Below, in pieces: positions 43,866 to 56,386 of a stretch of 64,000 bases of DNA (the first letter of the stretch is position 1; every line of letters starts with the position of its first letter). The notes under the pieces were generated by a model. The model was not told the DNA's origin and did no database searches. It saw only the letters and a list, made by a program, of their open reading frames with translations. The translations under genes and the position numbers were made by a program. Source of the DNA: Pseudomonas nitroreducens (GTDB lineage Bacteria; Pseudomonadota; Gammaproteobacteria; Pseudomonadales; Pseudomonadaceae); contig NZ_JACHLI010000013.1 in assembly GCF_014204515.1 (NCBI RefSeq), positions 109,213-173,212 on the forward strand, in the 5' to 3' direction.

Positions 43866-45341
43866 TCAGAGCTTCTGATCCCGCCCATCCTCATCATCGG
43901 GCTTGGTCTTGTTCACGCCCGGCAGGTGCAGGCCGCTCTCGGCGAGCTGGCCGCCTTCCATCTGCGGCTGGGTCACCCAGGTGAGGATGTCGTAGTAGCG
44001 GCGTACGTTCTGCACGAAGTGCACCGTTTCGCCGCCACGCGCATAGCCGTAGCGGGTCTTGCGGTAGTACTGCTTCTGCGCCAGGCGCGGCAGCATCTTC
44101 TTCACGTCCAGCCACTTGTTCGGGTTCAGGCCTTCGGCTTCGGCCATCTTGCGTGCGTCGTCCAGGTGGGCGCCGCCGATGTTGTAGGCGGCCAGGGCGA
44201 ACCAGCTGCGGTCCGGGTCCTTGATGCTGTCGGGCAGCTCGTCCTTGATCTGGGTGTAGTACTTGCTGCCGCCCTGGATGCTCTGCTTGGGGTCCAGGCG
44301 GTTGGCCACGCCCATGGCCTGGGCGGTGCGGTTGGTCAGCATCATCAGGCCGCGCACGCCGGTCTTGGAGGTCGCGTCGGGCTGCCACATGGATTCCTGG
44401 TAGCCGATGGCGGCCAGCAGGCGCCAGTCGGCCTCCAGCTTGGTACCGCTCTGACGGAAATGCTGTTCGTACTTGGGCAGACGCTGCTGCAGGTGCTGGG
44501 CGAAGGTGTAGGCACCGACGTAACCCAGGACGTCCACGTGGCCGTAGTAACGGTCCTTCAGACGTTGTAGCAGGCCGTCCTGCCTGGCCTTGTCGAGGAA
44601 GGCGTTGACCTTCTCCAGCAGGCTGTTGTCTTCACCCGACGGCAGCGCCCAGGCCAGGCCGCGGGCGTCGCCGAGGTCGAAGGCAACGCGCACGTTGGGG
44701 AAGTACACCTGGTTCATCGCCAGTTCGTTGGAGTCGACCAGGGTCAGGTCGGTCTCGCCGACATCCACCATGCGCAGCAGGTCGACCATCTCGTCGGCGT
44801 CGGACTCGCGGTATTCCAGCTTGGGGAACTGCTTCTTCAGCTCGGCCAGCTGCGCGGCGTGGCTGCTGCCTTTGAGGACGACGATGCGCTTGCCGACCAG
44901 GTCTTCCGGGCGGGTAGGGCGCTGGGCGCCGTTGCGGTAGACGACCTGGGGGGTGACGTCGAGGTAGGAGTGCGAGTAGCGCACCTGGTTATCGCGCTCG
45001 CCGCCAGGGGTCAGGCCGGCAGCTGCCAGGTTCGGCCCGCCGTCGCGGCCGATGCGGTCGTAGAGGTCGTCGATGTTGTCGGCGGTCTCGATCTGCAGCT
45101 GCACGCCCAGGCTGTCGGCGAAACGCTTGGCCAGTTCGTACTCGAAACCGGTGTCGCCGTTGCGGTCCTGGAAGTAGGTGGCCGGACTGTTGCGGGTGAT
45201 CACGCGCAGCACGCCGTCCTTCTGCACGCGCTCGAGGGCCGTCGGGGCTTTCGCCTCGCTACAGCCGGAAAGCAGCAGAAAGATACAGGTCGCCAAGATC
45301 CAGGCGGTGCAGCGCACACGGGACACAGTCAGGGCAAGCAT
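43866..45341 (-). CDS. mltF: Membrane-bound lytic murein transglycosylase F
   Basis: MltF cleaves peptidoglycan glycan strands to anhydromuropeptides. The 491-residue protein has a lipoprotein signal (hydrophobic segment ending LLSGC, Cys at 27), an N-terminal solute-binding-protein-like domain (about 40-270, regulatory in P. aeruginosa MltF) and a C-terminal SLT domain with the catalytic Glu in IGYQESMWQPDATSKTGVRG and the GLMMLTNRTA motif. It diverges from purL. Confidence 0.95.
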   Translation of the reverse strand: MLALTVSRVRCTAWILATCIFLLLSGCSEAKAPTALERVQKDGVLRVITRNSPATYFQDRNGDTGFEYELAKRFADSLGVQLQIETADNIDDLYDRIGRDGGPNLAAAGLTPGGERDNQVRYSHSYLDVTPQVVYRNGAQRPTRPEDLVGKRIVVLKGSSHAAQLAELKKQFPKLEYRESDADEMVDLLRMVDVGETDLTLVDSNELAMNQVYFPNVRVAFDLGDARGLAWALPSGEDNSLLEKVNAFLDKARQDGLLQRLKDRYYGHVDVLGYVGAYTFAQHLQQRLPKYEQHFRQSGTKLEADWRLLAAIGYQESMWQPDATSKTGVRGLMMLTNRTAQAMGVANRLDPKQSIQGGSKYYTQIKDELPDSIKDPDRSWFALAAYNIGGAHLDDARKMAEAEGLNPNKWLDVKKMLPRLAQKQYYRKTRYGYARGGETVHFVQNVRRYYDILTWVTQPQMEGGQLAESGLHLPGVNKTKPDDEDGRDQKL

Positions 45342-45631
45342 CGGGGCAGTATACGCAAAGGCCGCTCGGCGCCATATCTCGACAGCCTGCTGCTTCTCTG
45401 CTAGCTGATGCGCCGTTCGTCGGCAATTCTGTCAGCAAGTACCGGCCCGCGGGGCTTTTTCCTACGCCGCCCGAAGGTCTTCGAAGATGAAAGGTATTTT
45501 CCGCGGGAGCAGCGGTAAGGAAGGCGCTTGAAAGCTGCCGCCGCGCAACGCTTTACGGTAGAATGCACGGCCTCTGTGGGCCGGCCCGTCCGGCCCCACA
45601 CACTTCCCCGTCTCCAGAGGCTGTTCCGACA

Positions 45632-49528
<3,897 letters not shown>

Positions 49529-49550
49529 GTCGGGTCCGATGCTTCACGAG

Positions 49551-49583
49551 AAAGGGGAAAGCTTCGGCTTTCCCCTTTTTCTT
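49551..49583 (+). terminator. Intrinsic terminator after purL
   Basis: AAAGGGGAAAGC, TTCG loop and GCTTTCCCCTTT continue into TTTCTTT. It lies 22 nt after the purL stop. Confidence 0.92.
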
Positions 49584-49608
49584 TGTCCGGCCTGCGTGGG
49601 AGAGCACC

Positions 49609-49869
49609 TTGGCTGACGGCGAAATGCTTCCCGAGGTCCGGGCAGTCGAACCGGGCCAGTTTCTGCGCCTTTGCCGTTGCGGGCGCTGCGCCAGCCTGCC
49701 GGACGCAGCAGCAGAGTGCGCGGAGGTGCTCGAACTGACCGTCGGTCGCGAGCGCCATCTGCTGCTCTGTCGCTGCGGCTTGTCGGCGAAGCTGCCGTTC
49801 TGCGATGGCTCCCATGCGCCCGCGGCGCCGGGACTGAAGGAACGCTGGCGACGTTTCACCGGCGGCTGA
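49609..49869 (+). CDS. CDGSH iron-sulfur domain protein
   Basis: The predicted 86-residue protein contains one complete CDGSH motif (CRCGLSAKLPFCDGSH, matching C-x-C-x2-S-x3-P-x-C-D-G-S-H), which binds a [2Fe-2S] cluster. A preceding CRCGRCASLPDAA segment looks like a decayed first copy that lost the CDGSH half. TTG at 49609 has GGGAG upstream and is preferred; the ATG at 49624 lacks a ribosome binding site. Its terminator neighbour belongs to purL. Role unknown, perhaps redox or iron homeostasis. Confidence 0.75.
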   Translation: MADGEMLPEVRAVEPGQFLRLCRCGRCASLPDAAAECAEVLELTVGRERHLLLCRCGLSAKLPFCDGSHAPAAPGLKERWRRFTGG

Positions 49870-49947
49870 GCTCGAAGTCGGTCACAGATTTCAGACAAAC
49901 TGCGTGGCTGGCGAACAAGGGTTGAACCGGGCGGTCGAAGTTGCACG

Positions 49948-50024
49948 ATGACCTGTCGGTCATATGAGGCAAAGTGCCACTATTTGTGGCAGCATTTGTC
50001 AGCCGTGGCGCTCTTTGTCACGGC
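49948..50024 (+). promoter_or_regulatory. Three consecutive short hairpins before the NIF3-like gene
   Basis: ATGACC-TGTC-GGTCAT (49948-49963), TGCCAC-TATTT-GTGGCA (49975-49991) and GCCGTG-N11-CACGGC (50002-50024) occur in a row within the leader. Their significance is unknown. Confidence 0.4.
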
Positions 50025-50052
50025 CGTGTCCCTGTTTCGATCGGAGTCTCCG

Positions 50053-50370
50053 ATGTACAAACTGTGTTTCTACGTTCCGGAAAGCCACCTGGAACCGGTC
50101 AAGAAAGCGCTGTTCGCCGCCGGTGCAGGACGCATCGGGGCCTACGACAGCTGTAGCTGGCAGGCCCTCGGACAGGGACAGTTCCGCCCTCTGCAGGGCA
50201 GCAACCCCTATATCGGCCAGGCCGGCAGCGTCGAGCATGTCGCCGAGTGGAAGGTCGAGATGGTGGTGGCCGATGAGCTGATCCACGATTCGGTGAAGGC
50301 CCTCAAGCAGGCCCATCCCTACGAGACGCCGGCCTATGAGGTCTGGCGGCTGTCGGACATGGTGTTCTGA
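50053..50370 (+). CDS. NIF3/YqfO-like small domain protein
   Basis: The 105-residue protein matches the small inserted domain of NIF3/YqfO proteins (MYKLCFYVPESHLEPVKKALFAAGAGRIGAYDSCSW and AHPYETPAYEVWRL), here as a free-standing protein. It shows the GxIGxYxxCsw and HPYExPA-type motifs of that CutA1-like domain. No signal or membrane segment is visible. The ATG at 50053 gives the compact family length, though the frame is open 35 codons upstream. Function is not established. Confidence 0.8.
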   Translation: MYKLCFYVPESHLEPVKKALFAAGAGRIGAYDSCSWQALGQGQFRPLQGSNPYIGQAGSVEHVAEWKVEMVVADELIHDSVKALKQAHPYETPAYEVWRLSDMVF

Positions 50371-50379
50371 GCCGACATG

Positions 50380-50406
50380 AAAAAGGCGCCCGCAGGCGCC
50401 TTTTTT
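50380..50406. terminator. Bidirectional intrinsic terminator
   Basis: AAAAAGGCGCC, CGCA loop and GGCGCCTTTTTT lie between the convergent NIF3-like and L,D-transpeptidase genes and can serve both. Confidence 0.9.
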
Positions 50407-50419
50407 CTTGCCGCTCCGC

Positions 50420-50920
50420 TTACGGGCGGATCTCGATCAGCGTGCCGTCCTTGACCAGGCTCCAGACCTCGCGCATGTCGGCGTTGGTCATGGCGATGCA
50501 GCCATTGGTCCAGTCCAGGGTGTTGAAGTACCACTCGGGGTACTCCTCATCCAGCGGGGTGCCGTGGATCATGATCATGCCGCCGGGCGGCAGGCTCTTC
50601 TCGCGCGCCTTGGCCACATCGCGGGCATTGGGGTAGGAGATGTGCATGGAGAGGTTGTACTTGTCGCTGGTCTTGCGCCAGTCGACCCAATAGAAACCTT
50701 CCGGCGTGCGGTTGTCGCCTTCGGCCAGTTTCGGGCCCTGCGGGCGCTTGCCCAGGGACACACGGTAGCTCTTGAGCACCTTGCCGTTGCTGATGAGGTT
50801 CAGTTTGCGCTCGGACTTGAGCACGAGAATCTTGTCGATACGACCGTCGAGCGTGGGCAGCGCGTTGGCTTGCGAGAACGCTGCGAAGGTCAGACAAAGT
50901 ACGGCAATCAACCAGCGCAT
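50420..50920 (-). CDS. L,D-transpeptidase (YkuD domain)
   Basis: The 166-residue protein has a signal peptide (MRWLIAVLCLTFAAFSQANA) and a YkuD domain with the catalytic motif H-x-x-LDEEYPEWYFNTLDWTNGCIAMTNADM, in which His and Cys (IHGTPLDEE, TNGCIAM) are visible. Such enzymes form 3-3 peptidoglycan crosslinks or attach lipoproteins. It is smaller than the lipoprotein-anchoring ErfK type and lacks LysM. The start at 50920 gives a clear signal peptide. Confidence 0.9.
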   Translation of the reverse strand: MRWLIAVLCLTFAAFSQANALPTLDGRIDKILVLKSERKLNLISNGKVLKSYRVSLGKRPQGPKLAEGDNRTPEGFYWVDWRKTSDKYNLSMHISYPNARDVAKAREKSLPPGGMIMIHGTPLDEEYPEWYFNTLDWTNGCIAMTNADMREVWSLVKDGTLIEIRP

Positions 50921-50973
50921 CGAGTGGTGTTCCCCGGTAGTTCCTAAAGCCTTAGAGGCGGTAAAAGAGTCTA

Positions 50974-51525
50974 TTAGTTCTTTTTCTGTACAAGCATTGG
51001 GAGAATTCCCTCGTTGCGTATCGGGAAAATCTGAAGGCTTCGATCCGCAAGGAAATATTCTAAGGTACGGCCCACAGTGGGGAAAGCCAGCTCCCCCCAC
51101 GGAATGTCGGATTCTTCGAAGAGTCGGACCTCCAGGCTCTCGTCGCCGGCAAAGAAGTCCAGGTCGGCCAGTTCGGCGCGGAAGAAGATATAAACCTGGC
51201 TGATATGCGGCAGATCAAAGACCGTATAAAGCTGCAGGCCGTGGACGCGGGCATTGGCCTCTTCGAGGGTCTCGCGGGCAGCGGCCTGTTCCAGGGTTTC
51301 GCCGTTCTCCATGAAGCCCGCCGGCAGCGTCCAGAAGCCCTGGCGCGGCTGGATCGCGCGGCGACACAAGAGGATACGGCCGTCCCACACCGGCAGGCAG
51401 CCGGCGACGATCCGCGGGTTCTGGTAATGCACGGTCTGGCACTGGTCGCAGATGTAGCGCGGGCGATTGTCGCCGCTGGGGATGCGCAGGCTCACGCTGG
51501 CGCCGCACTGGCTGCAGAAATTCAT
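50974..51525 (-). CDS. Nudix hydrolase with N-terminal zinc ribbon
   Basis: The 183-residue protein begins with a four-cysteine zinc ribbon (CSQCGASVSL near residue 4 and CDQCQTVHYQNPR near residue 26), then a Nudix box GFMENGETLEQAAARETLEEANA. The box follows G-x5-E-x7-RE-x-LEE, but the family Gly near its end is Asn here. It resembles the small NADH-pyrophosphatase-like Nudix group. The substrate cannot be assigned. It diverges from the CoA-type Nudix gene. Confidence 0.83.
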   Translation of the reverse strand: MNFCSQCGASVSLRIPSGDNRPRYICDQCQTVHYQNPRIVAGCLPVWDGRILLCRRAIQPRQGFWTLPAGFMENGETLEQAAARETLEEANARVHGLQLYTVFDLPHISQVYIFFRAELADLDFFAGDESLEVRLFEESDIPWGELAFPTVGRTLEYFLADRSLQIFPIRNEGILPMLVQKKN

Positions 51526-51664
51526 GCCGCTTCCTTGTTATTGAATGGGGCAATCTTGCGCGCTGCGCGGGGCGTGCAGCAAGGGGCGGGGGTTGGGCAG
51601 GGGCGTCTTTCGTGCCATGATCCTTCAATTAAAAGAATCGGCCATTTCCCGCAGGATGTTCGGC

Positions 51665-52261
51665 ATGCTGGACCAGCTGCGCCACCGCATACAGGCGCAC
51701 ACGCCAAGCGATCTCGAAACGGACCACAGCTTCCCCGAAGCGGCGGTCCTGCTCCCCATCACTCCCCAGGAAGAGCTCGTGCTCACCCTGCGTGCGACCG
51801 GTCTGTCGACCCACAGCGGCGAAGTCGCCTTCCCGGGTGGGCGGCGTGACCCGGAGGACGCGGACCTGATCCACACCGCCCTGCGCGAAGCCCAGGAGGA
51901 GATCGCCCTGCCGCCGGGGCTGGTGGAGGTGGTCGGCCCGTTGAGCACCCTGGTGTCGCGCCACGGCATCCTGGTCAAGCCGTTCGTCGGTTTCGTTCCG
52001 GATTTCGTCGAGTACCGGCCCAATGACGGCGAGATCGACGCCGTGTTCAAGGTGCCGCTGGAGTTCTTCCGCGGCGACCCGCGGGAAACCACCCACCGCA
52101 TCGATTATTTCGGCCGCAGCTGGTACGTCCCGAGCTACCTGTTCGAGGGCTACAAGATCTGGGGCCTGTCCGCGATCATGCTGGTCGAGCTGCTGAACCT
52201 GCTGTACGACGCTCGCATCGACCTGCACCAGCCGCCGTCGAAGTTCATCAAGCTGAGCTGA
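51665..52261 (+). CDS. CoA pyrophosphatase-type Nudix hydrolase
   Basis: The 198-residue protein has the NudL/UPF0035 opening (HSFPEAAVLLPITPQEELVLTLR), the STHSGEVAFPGGRRDPEDADLI motif and ALREAQEEIALPP Nudix helix of the CoA diphosphohydrolase family. AGGA lies eight bases before the ATG at 51665; the frame opens 40 codons further upstream without family similarity. It probably hydrolyses CoA or related pyrophosphates. The next gene, a gamma carbonic anhydrase, follows at 41 nt. Confidence 0.87.
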   Translation: MLDQLRHRIQAHTPSDLETDHSFPEAAVLLPITPQEELVLTLRATGLSTHSGEVAFPGGRRDPEDADLIHTALREAQEEIALPPGLVEVVGPLSTLVSRHGILVKPFVGFVPDFVEYRPNDGEIDAVFKVPLEFFRGDPRETTHRIDYFGRSWYVPSYLFEGYKIWGLSAIMLVELLNLLYDARIDLHQPPSKFIKLS

Positions 52262-52302
52262 GACCCGATAACAAAGAGCGGCCCCTGCCTGAGGAGAAAC
52301 CC

Positions 52303-52830
52303 ATGAAGTACCGCCTGGGCTCGTCCCGAGTCGAAACCCATCCGGAAAGCTGGATCGCCCCCAATGCCACGGTGGTCGGCAAGGTGCGCCTCGATGCCGG
52401 CGCCAGCGTGTGGTTCAACGCCGTGCTGCGCGGCGACAACGAGCTGATCCACATCGGCGAGCACAGCAACGTGCAGGATGGCACCGTCATGCACACCGAC
52501 ATGGGCTTCCCGCTGACCCTGGGCAAGGGCGTCACCATCGGCCACAACGCCATGCTGCACGGCTGCCAGGTGGGCGACTACAGCCTCATCGGCATCAACG
52601 CGGTGATCCTCAACGGCGCGAAGATCGGCAAGTACTGCATCATCGGCGCCAACGCGCTGATCCCCGAGGGCAAGGAAGTCCCCGATGGCTCGCTGGTCAT
52701 GGGCTCGCCCGGCAAGGTGGTGCGCGAGCTCACCGAGCCGCAGAAGAAGATGCTCGAAGCCAGCGCCGCCCACTACGTACACAACGCCCAGCGTTACGCC
52801 CGCGACCTGGCCGAGCAGGAAGATGACTGA
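52303..52830 (+). CDS. Gamma carbonic anhydrase-family protein
   Basis: The 175-residue protein is a left-handed beta-helix of hexapeptide repeats (GASVWFNAVLRGDNELIHIG and so on). Three zinc-ligand histidines are spaced as in the family: His64, His81 and His86 (TVMHTDMG, IGHNAMLHGC). The protein could be a carbonic anhydrase or a CaiE/YrdA-like relative without activity; sequence alone does not decide. It overlaps the next gene by 8 nt. Confidence 0.87.
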   Translation: MKYRLGSSRVETHPESWIAPNATVVGKVRLDAGASVWFNAVLRGDNELIHIGEHSNVQDGTVMHTDMGFPLTLGKGVTIGHNAMLHGCQVGDYSLIGINAVILNGAKIGKYCIIGANALIPEGKEVPDGSLVMGSPGKVVRELTEPQKKMLEASAAHYVHNAQRYARDLAEQEDD

Positions 52831-53011
52831 AGAACGTCCCGTTGCCTCGCCCTGCGTGCACGTCTGCGCGCTGGACGATGCCGACATCTGCCTGGGCTGC
52901 CAGCGCAGCGCCGCCGAGATCACCCGCTGGGGGCTGATGGACAATGCCGAGCGCCGCGAGGTGCTCAAGCGCTGTGAACAGCGCGCCCGCGAGCAGGGCG
53001 TGCTGGTCTAG
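52823..53011 (+). CDS. DUF1289 small cysteine-rich protein
   Basis: The 62-residue protein has the DUF1289 pattern: SPCVHVCALDDADICLGCQRSAAEITRW, with four cysteines as C-x3-C and C-x2-C, and a C-terminal RREVLKRCEQRA. The cysteines may bind an Fe-S cluster or zinc. Its start lies inside the carbonic anhydrase gene, indicating translational coupling. Function unknown. Confidence 0.85.
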   Translation: MTEERPVASPCVHVCALDDADICLGCQRSAAEITRWGLMDNAERREVLKRCEQRAREQGVLV

Positions 53012-53068
53012 GGCTTCTGCTACATCTGCCATCCCGATTCGAACTTTCCCTTCCCGAGGTTTCCCGCA

Positions 53069-54250
53069 ATGCCCCGTATTGGAACTCCCCTGTCGCCGAG
53101 TGCGACCCGCGTACTGCTCTGTGGCTCCGGCGAACTGGGCAAGGAAGTGGCGATCGAGCTGCAGCGCCTGGGCTGCGAAGTCATCGCCGTGGACCGCTAC
53201 GCGAACGCGCCGGCCATGCAGGTGGCGCATCGCAGCCATGTGATCAGCATGCTCGACGGCGTCGCCCTGCGCGCTGTGATCGAGCAGGAGAAGCCGCACT
53301 ACATCGTGCCGGAGATCGAAGCCATCGCCACCGCGACCCTGGTCGAGCTGGAGAGCGAAGGCTACACCGTCATCCCCACCGCCCGTGCCGCTCAGCTGAC
53401 CATGAACCGCGAGGGCATCCGTCGCCTGGCCGCCGAAGAGCTGGGCCTGCCGACTTCGCCTTATCACTTCGCCGACACCTACGAGGACTACGCCGCTGGC
53501 GTCGCCGCCGTGGGCTACCCGTGCGTGGTCAAGCCGATCATGAGCTCCTCGGGCAAGGGGCAGAGCGTGCTCAAGTCCGACGCCGACCTGAAGACCGCCT
53601 GGGACTATGCCCAGGAAGGCGGCCGCGCCGGCAAGGGCCGTGTCATCGTCGAAGGCTTCATCGACTTCGACTACGAGATCACCCTGCTGACTGTGCGCCA
53701 CACCGGTGGCACCACCTTCTGCGCGCCCATCGGCCACCGCCAGGTGAAGGGCGACTACCACGAGTCCTGGCAGCCCCAGGCCATGAGCCCGAAGGCGCTG
53801 GCCGAGTCCGAGCGCGTGGCCAAGGCAGTTACCGAAGCACTGGGTGGCCGCGGCCTGTTCGGTGTGGAGCTGTTCGTCAAGGGCGATGAAGTCTGGTTCA
53901 GCGAAGTCTCGCCGCGTCCGCACGACACTGGCCTGGTCACCCTGATTTCCCAGGACCTTTCCGAATTCGCCCTGCACGCCCGCGCCATCCTCGGCCTGCC
54001 GATCCCGGTGATCCGCCAACTGGGCGATTCCGCCTCGGCGGTGATCCTGGTGGAAGGCAAGTCGCAGCAGGTGTCCTTCGGCAACCTCGGCGCCGCCCTC
54101 AGCGAGCCGGATACCGCGCTGCGCCTGTTCGGCAAGCCGGAAGTCGACGGCCAGCGCCGCATGGGTGTGGCCCTGGCGCGCGATGAGTCGATCGACGCCG
54201 CCCGTGCCAAGGCCACCCGTTCGGCCCAGGCAGTCAAAGTCGAGCTGTGA
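53069..54250 (+). CDS. purT: Formate-dependent phosphoribosylglycinamide formyltransferase
   Basis: PurT makes FGAR from GAR, formate and ATP, an alternative to the folate-dependent PurN route. The 393-residue protein is an ATP-grasp enzyme with the N-terminal LLCGSGELGKEVAIELQRLG, the ATP-binding VKPIMSSSGKGQSVLK and catalytic FSEVSPRPHDTGLVTL motifs. It shares GTGA with the downstream SGNH hydrolase gene. With purL earlier, the window holds two purine-pathway genes. Confidence 0.97.
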   Translation: MPRIGTPLSPSATRVLLCGSGELGKEVAIELQRLGCEVIAVDRYANAPAMQVAHRSHVISMLDGVALRAVIEQEKPHYIVPEIEAIATATLVELESEGYTVIPTARAAQLTMNREGIRRLAAEELGLPTSPYHFADTYEDYAAGVAAVGYPCVVKPIMSSSGKGQSVLKSDADLKTAWDYAQEGGRAGKGRVIVEGFIDFDYEITLLTVRHTGGTTFCAPIGHRQVKGDYHESWQPQAMSPKALAESERVAKAVTEALGGRGLFGVELFVKGDEVWFSEVSPRPHDTGLVTLISQDLSEFALHARAILGLPIPVIRQLGDSASAVILVEGKSQQVSFGNLGAALSEPDTALRLFGKPEVDGQRRMGVALARDESIDAARAKATRSAQAVKVEL

Positions 54251-54975
54251 GCCGCTGGGCGGGGCTGATGTGGTGGGCGGCGGCGGTGCCGTTGCTGCCG
54301 CTGGCCCTGCCCATGGCCGTGCGCACCCGGCGCACGGCCTTGCGCCTGGCACCCGCCGCGGGCGTCTGCGAAGGCGTCGCCGGGGCGGAGTTGGCCGGCG
54401 AACCCTTTCGTCTGTTGCTGCTGGGTGAATCCACTGTCGCCGGTGTTGGCGCCTCCTGCCTGGACTTCGCGCTGGCCGGCCGACTGGCCCTGGCGCTCTC
54501 CAGCCGCCTCCAGCGCCCCGTCGCCTGGCGGGCGGCGGGGGAAAATGGCATCACCGCGGGTGAGGCCTGCGAACGCCTTTTGCCGCGGGTGGCCGAACAG
54601 GACTTCGATCTCGTGGCGCTGGTCTTCGGCGTCAACGACACCACCCACTTCAGCTCCAGCCAGCGCTGGCTGGCCTCCCTCGGACAGTTGATCGAGCACT
54701 TCCGTGGTCGTGGCGCGCGGGTCGTGTGTACCGCGGTGCCGCCATTGCAGCACTTCACCGCCTTGCCCTGGCTATTGCGGCAACTGCTGGGCTGGCGCGC
54801 GACGCTGCTGGATCGCCAGCTCAGCGCCCTGGCGCTGGCGCAGGGCGCCGGCTATTGCGGGGTGAGCCTGGAGATGCAGCCGCAGTTCCTGGCCATCGAC
54901 GGCTATCACCCGTCGGCGCTGGGCTACCAGGTCTGGGGCGAGCATCTGGCGCAGTGGCTGGTCTCGCAAACCTGA
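54247..54975 (+). CDS. SGNH/GDSL-type hydrolase
   Basis: The 242-residue protein has the SGNH blocks: GESTVAGVGA (block I, with Ser), GENGITAG (block II), VFGVNDTTH (block III, with Asn) and DGYHPSALGY (block V, with Asp and His). A hydrophobic N-terminus (about residues 7-24) suggests a signal anchor. It starts with GTG overlapping the purT stop, so it is translationally coupled. The substrate is unknown; SGNH enzymes hydrolyse diverse esters. Confidence 0.85.
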   Translation: MSRWAGLMWWAAAVPLLPLALPMAVRTRRTALRLAPAAGVCEGVAGAELAGEPFRLLLLGESTVAGVGASCLDFALAGRLALALSSRLQRPVAWRAAGENGITAGEACERLLPRVAEQDFDLVALVFGVNDTTHFSSSQRWLASLGQLIEHFRGRGARVVCTAVPPLQHFTALPWLLRQLLGWRATLLDRQLSALALAQGAGYCGVSLEMQPQFLAIDGYHPSALGYQVWGEHLAQWLVSQT

Positions 54976-55005
54976 CCTTGTCATTGCTAGACGTCCACGA
55001 AAAGC

Positions 55006-55067
55006 ATCGCGGACAGAGCCCGCTCCTACGAAAGTGCCAGGCAGCGTAGGAGCGGATTTATCCGCGA
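55006..55067. repeat. Inverted pair of GTAGGAGCGGA-type repeats
   Basis: ATCGCGGACAGAGCCC plus GCTCCTACG is mirrored by CGTAGGAGCGGATTTATCC plus GCGA. It lies between convergent genes, directly before the MFS stop. Confidence 0.85.
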
Positions 55068-55072
55068 AAGCC

Positions 55073-56386
55073 TCAGCGGATATCGTTCAGGTCATCCCCG
55101 CGGGTCTCGCGCAGGCACAGCACCGCCAGCAGGCTGAGCGCTGCCGCGACCGAGACATAGCCGCCGACCCAGCTCAAGCCGCCCATGCCCACCAGCTTCT
55201 GCGCGATGTACGGCGCCACCGAGGCGCCGAGGATGCCGCCCAGGTTGTAGGCTGCCGACGCGCCGGTGTAGCGCACGTGGGTGGGGAAGAGTTCCGGCAG
55301 CAGCGCGCCCATGGGGGCGAACGTCACGCCCATGAGGAACAGTTCCAGCGACAGGAACACCGCGACTTCCACCGACGAGCCCTGGCTCAGCAGCGGCTCC
55401 ATGGCGAAGCCCGAGGCGATGGCGGCGACGCAGCCGACGATCAGCACCGGCTTGCGCCCGAAGCGGTCGCTCAGCCAGGCGGAGACTGGCGTTGCAGCGG
55501 CCATGAAGAGCACGGCGATGCACAGCAGGCCGAGGAAGTCCTCACGGCTGTAGCCCAGGGTGCTGACGCCGTAGCTCAGCGAGAACACCGTGGAGATATA
55601 GAAGAGGGCGTAGCACACCACCATCGCCAGCGCGCCCAGCAGGGTCGGGCGCCAGTGTCTGGCGAACAGCTCGGCGATCGGCAGGCTGGAGCGTTCGTGG
55701 CGTTCCATGGCCTTGGCGAACACCGGGGTTTCCACCAGCTTCAGGCGCACATAGAGGCCGACGATCACCAGCACGGCGCTGAGTACGAAGGGAATGCGCC
55801 AGCCCCAGGCGCGGAACTGCTCTTCGCTGAGCAGCATGGCCAGGCAGAGGAACAGGCCGTTGGCGGCGAGGAAACCGATCGACGGGCCCATCTGCGGGAA
55901 CATGCCGAACCAGGCGCGGCGGCCCTTGGGTGCGTTCTCTGTGGCCAGCAGCGCGGCGCCGCCCCATTCGCCGCCCAGCCCCAGGCCCTGGCCGAAGCGC
56001 AGCACGCAAAGCAGGATCGGCGCCCAGGCGCCAATGCTGTCGTAGCCCGGCAGCAGGCCGATGAGGGTGGTGGAAATGCCCATCAGCAGCAGCGAGGCCA
56101 CCAGGGTCGACTTGCGCCCGATGCGGTCGCCGAAGTGGCCGAACAGCGCCGAGCCCAGCGGGCGGGCGAGGAACGCGATGCCGAAGGTGATGAAGGCGCT
56201 GAGCGCCTGGGCGGTGCCGGAGGTCTGCGGGAAGAACACCGGGCCGATCACCAGCGCGGCAGCAGTGGCGTAGACGTAGAAGTCGTAGAACTCGATGGCG
56301 GTGCCGATGAAGCTGGCCACCGCAACGCGGGTGGTGGAGTTGGTCTGTGCGGCCGGTTGTGCGGCTTCGAGGGTGGCGCTGGTCAT
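55073..56386 (-). CDS. MFS transporter (metabolite:H+ symporter type)
   Basis: The 437-residue protein has 12 predicted membrane segments and the MHS-branch features: N-terminal SFIGTAIEFYDFYVYATAAAL, FGHFGDRIGRKSTL motif, and the QGLGLGGEWGGAALLATENAPKGRRA stretch that marks this branch. Such carriers move osmolytes, shikimate, citrate or related compounds; the substrate cannot be told. The start at 56386 gives a proper cytoplasmic N-terminus; the longer open frame upstream is not family-like. Confidence 0.9.
   Translation of the reverse strand: MTSATLEAAQPAAQTNSTTRVAVASFIGTAIEFYDFYVYATAAALVIGPVFFPQTSGTAQALSAFITFGIAFLARPLGSALFGHFGDRIGRKSTLVASLLLMGISTTLIGLLPGYDSIGAWAPILLCVLRFGQGLGLGGEWGGAALLATENAPKGRRAWFGMFPQMGPSIGFLAANGLFLCLAMLLSEEQFRAWGWRIPFVLSAVLVIVGLYVRLKLVETPVFAKAMERHERSSLPIAELFARHWRPTLLGALAMVVCYALFYISTVFSLSYGVSTLGYSREDFLGLLCIAVLFMAAATPVSAWLSDRFGRKPVLIVGCVAAIASGFAMEPLLSQGSSVEVAVFLSLELFLMGVTFAPMGALLPELFPTHVRYTGASAAYNLGGILGASVAPYIAQKLVGMGGLSWVGGYVSVAAALSLLAVLCLRETRGDDLNDIR

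Noticed and set aside
45342..45631. purL promoter at TAGAAT (45559-45564)
   Set aside because: A -10-like box exists but no acceptable -35 lies at 16-18 nt; TTGAAA is too far (25 nt).
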